Positions 12,249 to 22,876 of a stretch of 64,000 nt of DNA are shown here, piece by piece. Every line of letters starts with the position of its first letter. Position 1 is the first letter of the stretch. A program made the translations under genes and the position numbers. Source of the stretch: Udeniomyces pyricola (Eukaryota; Basidiomycota; Tremellomycetes; Cystofilobasidiales; Mrakiaceae); contig BCIK01000005.1 of the NCBI GenBank assembly GCA_039545295.1, positions 531,142 to 595,141 on the forward strand. Direction: 5' to 3'. Below the pieces are notes generated by a model. The model was not told where the DNA came from. It was given only the letters and a program-made list of their open reading frames with translations, and did not search any database.

Positions 12249-12951
12249 TCTCCCTTGTGTCCTCCTGAGTAGTAGTAGAGCGAATCGACCCCATCTTGAA
12301 TGCTTAAAAGAAAAGAGAATGAGATTGGCGACGGGCTAGCCGATCTTCTGTTTTTCTCATCATGTCCTTAGACTATTCTCCCCCTCCCCTCCCCCCCTTT
12401 TTTCTCCGTTTGCCTTCCCTTCCTTTGATTCTGCGTTCACCCGTTGTATTTGTTTTGAGCTCCGCATCTCTTGTTCCAACTCCCCTCCACCGCTCATGGC
12501 CTTCAGTACCGCCCTGCACACCCCGCTTATAAATGCATTTCTCATCTCATTCACGCAGCGCAGCTTGCCTGAGCCTGAGGCTGCTCCGCATGGGGCCGAG
12601 AGACATGGTATGGCACGCACTGACTGAGTAGCCATCGGTTATCCGAGTCAAGGGGCTCCGCACGTTTGTGTATCTCGGTTGAGGTGTGGCGACGAGGGGT
12701 TGGGCTCGCTAAGGTGAGGAATGGGATTCGGTAGAAATGAGTACAATGAAGAGAATACCAAGCTCAGTCGTTGGTTGGGGAAACATCTCACCCTCAGCTA
12801 GGTTGGATGGTTGAGGAACCGAAAGAACCCACCACTTCTTTATAGGGATGCCTCATGAAGGCCGAGGTTGCACGTCGTCCAACAAGGAAGCGGATCGTCA
12901 AGGCGTCGTCGAGCATCGGCTTTGCGATCGAGAGCACGTTGAACTCTTCTT
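12249..12951. other. convergent intergenic region MGE1/NAA38
   Basis: The 3' flanks of two convergent genes. It holds a 91-codon minus-strand ATG frame at 12360-12635 (Ser/Gly/Lys-rich, no recognised family), which I do not accept as a gene. A pyrimidine-rich patch lies at 12370-12420. Confidence 0.4.
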
Positions 12952-13474
12952 CTACGTGTAGAGGTCTTGGTCGGGTTGCTGTTCCTCTGATGCGAGTTGT
13001 ACGTCGTTCGGAGCTTCAATCTCACAAGACACTACATGCTGCCATGGAATCATGACCTGATGCAATTGTACGACAGGAGAACGAAAGAGGCGAGAGATCA
13101 GCTGTCGATAACGCTATGAAAAGGTAGGCTATATGCAGGCGGGTACTGACCATGCCGACATCCCTTTCAAATCCAACGATAGGTTGTGAATCGGTCGCTG
13201 GTCCATTGTCGATGGAACTTGAATGCTCCTCGTTTTTCTCTCGGTCAGAGCTAGCGATGGCGAAAGCGTTGACAGCAGAGTCCGGAGCGGCAGAAGGTCC
13301 GACGGACTCGATGGTTTCGGCAAGGATGATGTTCTTGTCGCGGTCGATGCAGACGAGGATGCCGGTGAAGGTGCGACCGTCGGTGATTTTAAAGCGGTAG
13401 GCTTGGTCGAGCGTTTGGCGGAGACGTATGAGAGGGGAGAGATCGGTTGGATGATGGGTTGATGGGTCGGACAT
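12952..13474 (-). CDS. NAA38: LSM-domain auxiliary subunit of NatC N-acetyltransferase
   Basis: Naa38/Mak31 (LSMD1) is the small Sm-fold subunit of the NatC complex with Naa30 and Naa35. The start ATG is at 13474. The first exon encodes LRQTLDQAYRFKITDGRTF then GILVCIDRDKNIILAETIE, the Sm1 motif. A variable acidic insert follows, then VGFERDVGM. One intron (donor GTCAGT after GGC ATG, acceptor GCATCAG) joins this to VMIPWQHVVSCEIE, the Sm2 strand. The stop TAG is at 12952-12954. The isoleucine-proline-x-x-x-V pattern of Sm2 and the lack of neighbouring Lsm features favour LSMD1 over the spliceosomal Lsm proteins. It is divergent from the GH15 gene, with 310 nt between starts. Confidence 0.85.
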
Positions 13475-13784
13475 GGATGAGCGATGAGAGGAGGATGAGG
13501 AAAGCAGAGCAAGCTGAACAAGAGGAACGATGCGAGTTGGTGTGCGACATGCGAATAATCATGAATCGATGAATCACAGGGAATCTCGATTCACCTGCAA
13601 ATGCTGCTTATCACAATCCGGCCCGGTCAATCCAACCTTTTTGGTCGATTAAATAATCGCCTTGCTGATCATGAGATTATGACAACATGAAAACATGAGA
13701 TCATGCATAATCGCAAGTCATCATATCTTCACAACCCCCAAGCAGCCCACCAATTCGCCTTACATCCTCACGTCCATCTACTCC
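13475..13784. promoter_or_regulatory. divergent promoter region NAA38 / GH15
   Basis: About 310 nt between divergent starts. It contains AT-rich blocks (AAATAATCG near 13651 and repeated ATGAGATYATG near 13670-13705). No defined site was recognised. Confidence 0.4.
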
Positions 13785-16716
13785 ATGTCTCCCACTCCAA
13801 CAGATCTCATACCCGACAAGGAGTCCAAGTACCTCCCAGTCCCAACGACCTACTCGCCTTCCTGCCGCTCTACCGACTCTTCACACCCATCCCGCCGTCG
13901 ACCACGTCAGCTGCTGGTTGGCCTCTGCTTTCTCGCCGTCCTCATCCCGTTCAGGTCGCTTCCAACGCTGCTTTACGACCGTTGGGACGGCTCGTTCCAG
14001 CTTGGATCCCTTGTCGAAAGATGCTCTTCGTATCGACAGCCTCAAGATCAGCATCAGCCCCAGATGCTGCTGCTGGAACAGCTCGAGCGCGATTCCCGGG
14101 AGCACCGTCATCGGGCCGCCGAGAACGGAACGCTGGAGCAATGGATCGAGGAGGAACGGATGGTCGCGTGGAATGGCATGCTTGCTAACATGTGAGAGTT
14201 CATCGTCTCTGGCTGAGCGTTGGTTCGGAACGACGAGTGTTGGGATCTGACCTGCTTTGTACGTCTTGTGGGGGGTTGATTGCCTTGTGGATGGTGTTGT
14301 TATCAGCGGCCCGGTCGCTGGAGCCCTTCCCGGTCTTGTGATTGCATCGCCCTCGACATCCTCACCCGACTACTACTACACTTGGACTCGAGATTCTGCC
14401 ATCACCTTCCTGTCCATCCTTGATCGCTTCCTGCCTTCTGCCTCGCCTCAGCCGAAGTCCGCATCTGTACCTGCTTCCGCTTCCGCTGCTGCTGCTGCGC
14501 TTCGACCTCGCCCTGCTGCCGGGCTCGAGAGCCTGGTGAGGGAGTACGTAGCTGCGCAAGCTGCACTTCAGGTCGTCGATAACCGCTCGGGAGGCTTCAC
14601 CTCAGGTGGCTTGGGTGAGCCCAAATTCGAAGTCGACGGGACGGCTTTCAAGGGTAATTGGGGTCGTCCCCAAAATGTAAGTGACTGCGGCAAGACGGAT
14701 ATGATGAGCTTCTGCGGGGGGTCGAGTGGTCGTCTTGATGGGTGTTGATCACGGACGTCCTGTCTGATAACTGACAAGAATCATCCTTACTTGTCACTGT
14801 CTCCTTCTTACCGGCCGGTGAACATTGTGAACGTAGGATGGCCCTCCCCTCCGCGCGCTCGTCCTAATTCGATATGCCAATTATCTCTTGGATCGTTCAG
14901 CTCGAAATGTATGTCGCTCCCACATGTATCTCATACGTTGTGGATGGACATGTTTGATAACCTGACAAGTTCTGGTTGACCCTATTCATCTTTTCGCGAT
15001 CTTCTCTCACGTCTACGGCATCCGGACATACAGGACCTCGCATACGTCCACAAACACATTTACAACCCCCATACCATTGTCCAACGAGGCGGCTCCGTCC
15101 TCAAGAACGATCTCGAGTTTGTCGCTCATCGGTGGCACATGGAATCCTTTGATCTGTGGTAAGCATACTATATCCCTCAACACACTCACCTACTACTTGA
15201 TTCTGCTTTCGGTCGTTGATAACTCGTACACAAACTTTTCCTCTCTGTTCACAACCAATTTCAATCTCTGGTACAACCCTCGTGAAAACCATTCAGGGAA
15301 GAAATTTCAGCCTCTCACTTTTTCACACTCCTCATCTCGCAATCTGCCCTCATGCAAGGGTCCATTCTCGCTCAACGGCTCAACGACCCTGGCGCAGCCT
15401 CATTTTATGCCCAGCAAGCGTTCCATATCGCCGACAAGCTCGAGACGTTCTGGATCAATGCTGATGGAAAACATGCTGGAGCGGATGGAGGATACATCAC
15501 CGCCACGCTGGACGCTCACAAGAGGTTTGGCAGGACGGGACTTGATAGTGCCGTTCTTCTCGCCGTTATCAAGGCGGGGGGTGATCAAGGGGATTGGAGC
15601 GTCGGCGGGGACAGGATCCTGGCGACTGTGGAGAGATACTTGGAGAGTTTCAGAGGACTATACAAGATCAACAGAAAATCTCAGGAGGAGTGGAAGGGTG
15701 CGGTGGCGGTTGGGCGATATGCTGGTTCGTTCTGATCACCGACTACATCTTCACTCGGTGGACCAAACATATAGTTATTCAAATCTTGCACTTTGAACTG
15801 ACCATCTGTTCCGCCCCCTGGATTTGATTGACAGAGGATATCTACGATGGCGTTTCGACTTCTAGGGCTAACCCATGGTTCATCTGCACATTCACCGTGG
15901 CTGAGCTGTATTACCGGTAAGCAGATGCCTCTGACATGGCTGTCATCGGGCCGTCTCGTTCTCTGCGTTTGACTCAATGAGCCTTCCGCCGAAACTGCAT
16001 TCCTCGCATCCTTTTCTGCGTCGGTTCCATCTTGCTGGGATCTAGGATTCTCGCTCATCACCTCACTCAACAGGCTATCGTCCCGACGCCAACTTCACTT
16101 TCCTTCTGGCGCTCAATCCAGACCAACATCACCCTCGGCTCGACGTACCTCGCAAAGTCGACTTTGACCTCTCCCCCAAATGCGTCCGAAAACGACCAAG
16201 GCGTATCCTACAGCTCCATCATGCAAGCCTTGGAGAGGCAGGCCGATGGCTTCTTAGAGATTGGGAAACAGTTCCAAGGACCAGGCGGGTCGTTGACGGA
16301 GCAATTCGATCGGTTCGTCGTCCAGAACCCAATATAACTCAAATCGCCATATCTATTCGTTGATTGATTCTTGAATCGTGCGATGTTCACACGACTGATA
16401 AGTACTAATCTCGTTTGATGAACGATCTTGTCTCCTCTCAAACGTTAGAGATGATGGTCGACCGACTGGCGCTCGAAACCTTACTTGGTCCTACGGTGCT
16501 TTCCTCGATGCCATCCATGCTAGAGACGCCTATCAACTTCAACAGCGACGCTTTCACCATGATCATATAGCCGAGGGTCATCTCGCTTCAACCTCTACTA
16601 GGAACCCCTTTTCCTTGAGATTTTGGCGACCTATTGAATCGGTCGTCGAGAATCTGGTATCAAAGATCGGCGCTGGGTATACCCATGTCATGACGACCTG
16701 CTTCACCCGGGTCTAG
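13785..16716 (+). CDS. Glycoside hydrolase family 15 glucoamylase, membrane-anchored type
   Basis: Exo-acting alpha-1,4-glucosidase releasing glucose from starch or glycogen ends. The ATG at 13785 precedes a Ser/Pro/Arg-rich cytosolic tail and a signal-anchor (LLVGLCFLAVLIPF, about residue 45). The GH15 core follows: NIGPVAGALPG, DYYYTWTRDSAITFLSILDR, GNWGRPQNDGPPLRAL, and FDLWEEISASHFFT with the general-acid Glu split over the intron ending near 15294. Then come GSILAQRLNDP and, near 16280-16320, GSLTEQFDRDDG with the general-base Glu, then GARNLTWSYGAFLDAI. The stop TAG is at 16714-16716. There is no starch-binding domain at the C-terminus. Usual enzymes have EEVNGSSFFT, so the loop next to the acid is altered. 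Roughly nine introns. Confidence 0.88.
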
Positions 16717-17322
16717 TTGATTGATTTTCGGAAGTTACTGTGCTATTATGGTGTTGTCGTACACACATGTACTTGTTGGGTTGTCTAGCTACGTTTACGC
16801 TTCTTTTTCTTTTCTTCTTTTTCTCTTTTACTGGTATCAAGTTTGGACACAGTTGTACCACGTTTATATTCTTCTCGTTTGATGTCGGCATCCTTCGTCT
16901 TGATCGATGTGAGGTGTGTGTGTGTGTGTAGGTGTATACCTTGTATCTTGTTGGTTCGGCTTTTTCTAGTTTGCTGCTTCTTCTCAATAGCTGTGATATG
17001 TCCGCTTGGATTGTGTTTGTTTCTTCCGTTTTCTGCTATTTGATCAACTGTTCGCTGATGGTTCGTTACTCGACCGCGATAACCCAACCAATCAGACAAA
17101 AGAAGCACAGACAAAAGAAGCAGGTTCTTCTTTTTCGCTTGTTTGCTTGATTGTTCGTTCGTGCGTTCAAGCAAAGAAAGTATCCATCATGAGTGATATA
17201 GTTTGGAGCTCTGAGGTGACAGGAGTGTATACAACCTAGCCGGCCGGCCGCCTGCGGCCCTGTTGAGTGGGTACGTAAGAGTGACGATTTCCTTCGGAAA
17301 GCACGCGATAGTATTAAACTCA
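16717..17322. other. convergent intergenic region GH15/amidase
   Basis: T-rich 3' flank of the GH15 gene (TTTTTCTTTTCTTC near 16800, a TG repeat near 16917-16929), then a GC-rich palindromic patch CCGGCCGGC near 17241. No gene recognised. Confidence 0.4.
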
Positions 17323-20152
17323 TCAACGGAGTTGGTCGGGGACTCGTCTCTTGGGGAACGCACTAGACAAGCGTACAGAAGAAAAGAAGGATGACAAATG
17401 ACAAATAGAAGTAAAGGAAGAGGTTGTTGTTGATGTGGTTAGCGTTCGATCTTTGAAATCTTCTGTTTGTTTTTTTCCTGTCTCCCCAAGAGAGAGCGAG
17501 AGAGAGGGAAACGTACTCTTCGAATGCCTGCATGAGGGCAATCAACTTGGGTTCATCCCACTTCCGAGTGATGAAGGCCAATCCGAACGGCTGACCCGTC
17601 GCATCAAGGTAACCGAGGGGAACCGTCGCAATGGGGTATCCAACCTTTGTTTTTCAAAAAGAGAAGGGAACATAGGAAAAGTTGGGCAAGGGGATTCGAG
17701 ATTCGATTTAGTTTTGGACCTTTTTTTCTCTTCTTTTTTTTCATTTCTTGAATTTGGTGTGCTTCTTGTTGGTGTGGATGGAGAAGTGGATGGATAGAAC
17801 CCATCAAGGGCGAAAAGGTAAGAGGAAGGGAAGGGGGTTTCACTTACGATTGCAGCAGGAGCAGATGCATAACCTTCAGTCGGCAAAACCAATGCATCGA
17901 GTCCATACGCATCCAACACCGCATCAATCCCTCGCGTCGACCCGATATCGACATCGGCCGCCCGAGCATCAAGGTATATCGTCGTGTTCTTCCCCGTCGT
18001 TTGGACAGAAGCCACGAGGGTCTCTTGGCAGCAGTTTTGGGTGTTGAACTCAATGTCTCGGTGGAGATCGTTGAAGTTGATAATGTCCTGATGGAGAAGG
18101 GGCATCATAAAGAAGGAGGAATGGGTGTAGATGAATAAGCGAAGTCATTGAGGAAGTGAATCATTAGACAGGAGAATAGCACAAGAAAGAAAGAAAAAAG
18201 GAACTCAGAAAAAAAAAACTTCAGCTCTGTGCGCTCGTCAACTCACCTCCAACGTCCTCACACCCGTCTCTGGGTCTCCTCCCAGTTCCCTAAGGTAGGT
18301 CTCGATATCGACTTTGAAATCCGTGCGAAGGACAATGGTCTCGTTGTTACTGGTGAGAAACTCTTCGGCTGAAGGGATGTTGGCTGGATCCTGTATTTGC
18401 GCTCCAAGCGATTTCATCTTGAGGATCGCGGCGTCGACGGCGAGGTTGATGGCAGGATCGTTGCCAGAAATTGTCTCGTTGAAGAAAACTTGACGGGGAA
18501 CCTGCAAGATATCAAACGTGACGTGTAAGATGGTATGGGTTCTGGGCTAGATTGGGCGTCAAGCAGCAAAGGACGGGACGAACACCAAGCTTAAAGTTTG
18601 AAAAATTGGCGTAAGAAGGCGCGAGGAATTGCGTGTAGTCGGTGTAAGTATGATTGACGGCAGCTGAGGCTTGATTGGGGGAAGAAGTAACAAATGAGAC
18701 GGTTAGGACACGGGGTTATAGAGAGATGAAGTGGCGCAAAGAGATGCAAGATACACAAGATGCCAGGGCATGCCGCAGATATTTGGCATATCCTCAAATT
18801 ACTCCACACATCATGGTAAGGTATCCCTTGGGTATGTGCACAGCTCGGTCACATGAGAACTTACTAGCTTCATCCCGCTCATCGAATCCGGCAATGGTTT
18901 CGAGCAGCACGGCCACGTCGTACGTGCATTTCGCCATGGGACCCGTTGTGTCTTGAGTGGAGCTCAGTGGGACGACACCTGCCCGACTGACGAGCCCTAC
19001 TGAAGGCTTAAGGCCGTAAAGAGCAGCTCGGTTGGAAGGGCACACGATGGAACCGTCCGTCTCGGATCCCAGAGCTGCAGCAGAAAATCCGGCTGATACT
19101 CCGACACCTGAGCCGGCGGAAGAACCGCATGGGTCGCCTCCTGCTACAAAGCCGCCGACGACCTGTGATTGAACGGGCCAAGCAGAGTGATATCAAGCAG
19201 AAAACGTATCATTAGAATGGCGGCACGGGGACCGATGAGCTGTGCGGAGATCAGGCTTGACGATTGGGCTAGCTTACATAGGCAGACTGCGTCTGGCCAC
19301 CACGGGCGCTCCAGCCGTTGTGGATGCTTCCTTTGAAATTGGCAAACTATATATATATATGGATGAGGATGTTTGATCATCAGTATCGAGATCATGTGAA
19401 GCTGGTCTTTCCTCGCAAAGCTCTATGCTTCGTACCTCTGACAAGTTGGCTTTACCAATGACTGATCGCGAACAATGTTGAAATCCAACGGGCTGTGAGC
19501 ATTCTCTCACTCATACAGATACTCCAGATGCAAATTGGCAGCAGTGATTGGCGACGGAAAAACTCACGAATGGCACCTGCGGCGCGAAGTTTGGCCGAGA
19601 CAGCTGCATCCCGAGGAACGGGCATGCCTAGGAGGGCATACGAGCCAGCTGTGGTGTTCATTTGCAACTCGACATCCTGGCGTTTGCGGGCCGATATGTA
19701 GGAAATCAGCATCATGTTCGGCATCAATCTCGGTCATGACATCAGTATCCACCCACCGTAGCTATGTTGTCCTTGAGTAAAATCGGGATTCCGTGCAACG
19801 GCCCTCTGATCGTGCCATTTGCCCTCTCTTCATCGAGAGAGGAAGCGATGGCCAGAAGGCTGTCGACTGGGCCGGTTTCAATCACGGCTCGTAGCAAAAG
19901 ACCGGCGTGGTTGTTGGCCTCAATGTTTGCCAAATAAGCCTGGACGAGGGAAACGGAAGTAATGGTGCCGTTGGCAAGGTAGGCGGCCAAGTCCGGGATG
20001 CCGATTTCGAGGAGGTCAATTGAGGATGGGAAGGCTGAAGTGGAGGAGCCAAAGGAAGAGATGGATGCCACGTTCGAGGACGCTGGAGGAAGTAGCGAGG
20101 CGAATGCCGTCGAAGCAATGACGCTCAGGGGAAAGAGGTAAGAGGAAAGCAT
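17323..20152 (-). CDS. Secreted amidase-signature hydrolase
   Basis: Amidase-signature enzymes hydrolyse carboxamides with a Ser-cisSer-Lys triad. The ATG at 20152 opens a signal peptide (MLSSYLFPLSVIASTAFA). The catalytic Lys lies in GIPILLKDNIAT, the cis-Ser in DPCGSSAGSGVGVSAG, and the nucleophile in LGSETDGSIVCPSNR. Other family landmarks are GKANLSEFANFKG, YGLKPSVGLVSRAG, DTTGPMAKCTYDVA, LDALVLPTEGYASAP and AIVGYPIATVPLGYLD. The last exon ends PKRRVPDQLR with the stop at 17323. It is interrupted by about eight introns. Several N-x-S/T sites agree with secretion. The substrate cannot be deduced. It is divergent from TBCA across an unusually motif-rich region. Confidence 0.86.
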
Positions 20153-20406
20153 TATGCCTAGAGAAGGGATGATAGGGGTGGTGGTGTTGAAGAAGAAGGA
20201 TGGCGACGCTGATAAGGAAAAAGGAACATGCAGAGCAAAATGGACCATGCTGGCTTCTGAGGCCGAGTTAGCAGGTCGAGGATGATAGGACTCTGTATAG
20301 GAAGTAGTTGTTGGTCGCTGCCATCGGATATCGGTTTCCTCATCGAACATCGGAGCAGACCGGTGTTGACGACTTGGATTTCGAGCCAACACATAGCTAC
20401 GGGGGC

Positions 20407-20413
20407 TTTATAA
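20407..20413 (-). promoter_or_regulatory. candidate TATA box of the amidase gene
   Basis: The plus strand reads CTTTATAAG here, giving TATAAAG on the minus strand, about 255 nt upstream of the amidase ATG. Position and orientation fit, but function is inferred. Confidence 0.45.
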
Positions 20414-20420
20414 GTAGCTA

Positions 20421-20440
20421 GAGTCAGGCTGAGTCAGGCT
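20421..20440 (-). promoter_or_regulatory. tandem AP-1/Gcn4-like element
   Basis: The decamer GAGTCAGGCT occurs twice in direct repeat. On either strand it creates a perfect TGA(G/C)TCA bZIP site at 20430-20436, plus a second TGACTC half. Gcn4/Cpc1-type factors bind this consensus; regulation by amino-acid starvation is an inference. Confidence 0.45.
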
Positions 20441-20472
20441 GAGGGACTTTTCTCTTGTTCCTCCTGTATTGA

Positions 20473-20496
20473 TATTGGTATTGGTATTGGTATTGG
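20473..20496 (-). repeat. four tandem CCAATA (TATTGG) units
   Basis: TATTGG is repeated four times without spacing; the complement is CCAATA x4, an array of CCAAT boxes (HAP/NF-Y consensus) about 320 nt upstream of the amidase ATG. The 6-nt spacing is too tight for simultaneous binding at all four. Confidence 0.7.
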
Positions 20497-20964
20497 AACG
20501 TAACACGCCCAACGCCCACCGTGTACCGCCGGCTGGCGGGAGAGAGGGACGAGTCGTCGACCTGCAATGACCGGTGATGTCGGGATCGATGACGATGCAT
20601 GGTGGTGTCGTGTCGACCATAGCAGATAACGCGACGTATGCGATATGGCGCGTAACGTGCGATGGCGCACAGCCGCGCACAGCCGTGTGTGCAGCCAGAC
20701 CCCACCCTTCTGCCAATACGAACAGGCAACTAAACAAATTCGTGAGAAATTTGAGCTATACAGACTGCAAGACATCCGCAGGCGTACGAGACCTTCCTAG
20801 TTCCATAGGTAAACTGATGAGTTAGCAATACTTGGGGAAGAATATCTGCGGACCGTGATCGAATACTTGATCTCTCTTGTTGCCCATTGCTTGATCCCTT
20901 CTAACCCTCATCCCCCCCACGTCCTTCATCTCCCTTTCCTCCACAGCAAACCCTCCACAACACC

Positions 20965-22029
20965 ATGTCCTCATCCAGCCAAGAAATCAAACAAGCCAAA
21001 CGACAACTCGCCATCAAGACAGGCGTCGTCAAGCGGTTCGTTTCCTTCGAACCCTCCTCCCCCCGGACGACCGTCGCGTCGGCCCTTCCCCTTCCCCTTG
21101 GACTGCATCCCATCTCGTACCCTTCCTCTCTCTTCTCCATATCCTAACCTTCTCCCCCTTTCGCCCGACCCACCTCCAATCCACCTCCCAAAAACCGATG
21201 ACAGACTGACGAATGAATTCAAGAGCTACGAAAAGGAAACGGACGATCAACGCCTTGTCGTCGAGAGGTTGGCCGTCAAGGAAGGAGCCGATGAGTGGGA
21301 CGTTCAGAATTCAGTACGTTCTCGGTCGGGCTCTCGTCAGTTTTGAACCATGAGGGAGCTCCACATCGTATTAGGGATGAGGGAGAATACTGGGAAGGAA
21401 AGAAAAAGAGGCGAGATTGATCAATGAGTCCTGAGTCAAGATGGGTTCCCGTAACGAACACATGTTGAACGAACCCTTCTTGTCCTTCTTCATCTCCCCT
21501 CCTTCCCCCCTTCACGCTCTCTGCCTCTCTCCTGCCTTTAGAGAAAGGTCTTGAGCGACTGCGAACAAATGATTGAACCGTCCAAGAAACGGGCGATTGA
21601 AGCGATTCAACAACTCCAGGATGTCGTGGTTAGTTAGGGGTTTTCCCGACGATTCTTGTTACAACAAAGGCAACTCGGTCGCCCCTTCCTCATTCACTAG
21701 CGTTTCCTTGCGTACTTGCATGTCTTGGCGAAGGGATGCGAGAGGTATCAGTCTTGGACTGGATGGCTTAGAGAAACCGAGTCTTGCGAGTTGGACGGTC
21801 AAGGCTTAGGGTAGTTGATGAACCAAAGGAGGGATTGCCACCATGCTCAATCAAGCACAGCTGCGTGACTTGGATGAAGAAGAGTGGACTGACACCCCCA
21901 CGTCTCTTGTGCCTTTCTCACCACTTCTCATTAATCCTCTAGACCATGTCGCAGTCGGAACCCGAACTCGTCGAATCCGAAGAGTACAAGAAAGCCGGAG
22001 AAGTCCTCGCTGCCAACGAATCGATATAA
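20965..22029 (+). CDS. TBCA: Tubulin-specific chaperone A (cofactor A, Rbl2-like)
   Basis: Cofactor A captures beta-tubulin during tubulin folding. The ATG at 20965 starts MSSSSQEIKQAKRQLAIKTG. Exon 1 ends at 21035 (CG|A codon), joined to LTNEFKSYEKETDDQ, the conserved cofactor A helix. The next exons are RKVLSDCEQMIEPSKKRAIE, then TMSQSEPELVESEEYKKAGE. The stop TAA is at 22027-22029. Three introns give about 117 residues, the usual size for the family (yeast Rbl2 106, human TBCA 108). The whole protein is predicted as a three-helix bundle with no hydrophobic segments. It is convergent with STRAP. Confidence 0.9.
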
Positions 22030-22876
22030 CACCCCATCCATTACTCTGTGACAGTACTGTAGATTGAGATGACCTCCCCCCTCCTATACCCTGATCTTCA
22101 CTGCTCTCTCCCTCTCTCTCCATCTTCTCTTTCCCTTTCACCACGCACATCTACATTCTGGTTTTCTTCGTTACCCTTCTTTTCTTTTCTTTCTCTACTC
22201 GTTGCACAGAATGTCCTCCCTTCTCTCCTTCCCCTTTTCCCGGTTCTCTCGGGCCTCATATTTGCATGACATGTATATGGACCCGGCCGTCTCGACGATT
22301 GAATTAAACTATCAATCCCGCCCTCGCCCCCTTCTTCCCACCTTGCGCCTCTCTGGTACTCTCTTCCCTGATTTCTTCCCATTGAAAAAAAAAACCACAC
22401 ATGACATCCACGATCGCGAGAAGTTATCGGATGGTCAAATCCCCAAAACAGTAAGGTAGAACGGCACCACGACGCCCGCGGATTAACCCTTCTATCGATC
22501 AGCCCCCCCCCCCAAAAAAAAATGTCCAGATTTGGTTTACATAGATACATACATAGATAGATGTTATGTATGAGCCGATGGAGGTAAGGTAAGATGGATA
22601 TAGCTGTCAACTCTTTGGATTCAAAACCTCTTCACCTATGCAGCACACGCACACACACAAAAACCCCGTAGAAGCCTCCAAGTCACCTATAAAGAAATGC
22701 AAAAGAGATAGAGAAATGGAAAAAAAGGGACGGAAAAAGTCCATGCTAGGCGAGTAGTAATATACTCGTCATGGAAAATGGATAGAAACTAGAGCTGTCC
22801 CTCTCCCCCTCCGCCTCCCCTCGACCCCTTCTCTCCTCCTCCCGATTTTTTTTTTCTTTCCTGACTGATCCGTGGT
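22030..22876. other. convergent intergenic region TBCA/STRAP
   Basis: Pyrimidine-rich 3' flank, a C run followed by an A run near 22503-22522 and another near 22386, and a GATA/TACATA-rich patch near 22540-22570. No gene recognised. Confidence 0.45.

Larger units (their letters stand above)
20153..20964. promoter_or_regulatory. motif-rich divergent promoter, amidase / TBCA
   Basis: 812 nt between divergent starts. On the amidase side, in order upstream of its ATG, are a TATAAAG box, a duplicated AP-1/Gcn4-like element and four tandem CCAAT units (listed separately), then GC-rich direct repeats CGCACAGCCG near 20666-20686. The TBCA side is pyrimidine-rich (20880-20960). Confidence 0.5.

Noticed and set aside
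12360..12635. 91-codon minus-strand ATG frame between MGE1 and NAA38
   Set aside because: Low-complexity Ser/Gly/Lys composition and no recognised family. A Cys/Pro start recalled Cox20, but the helices and spacing do not fit. It lies in convergent 3' flanks.
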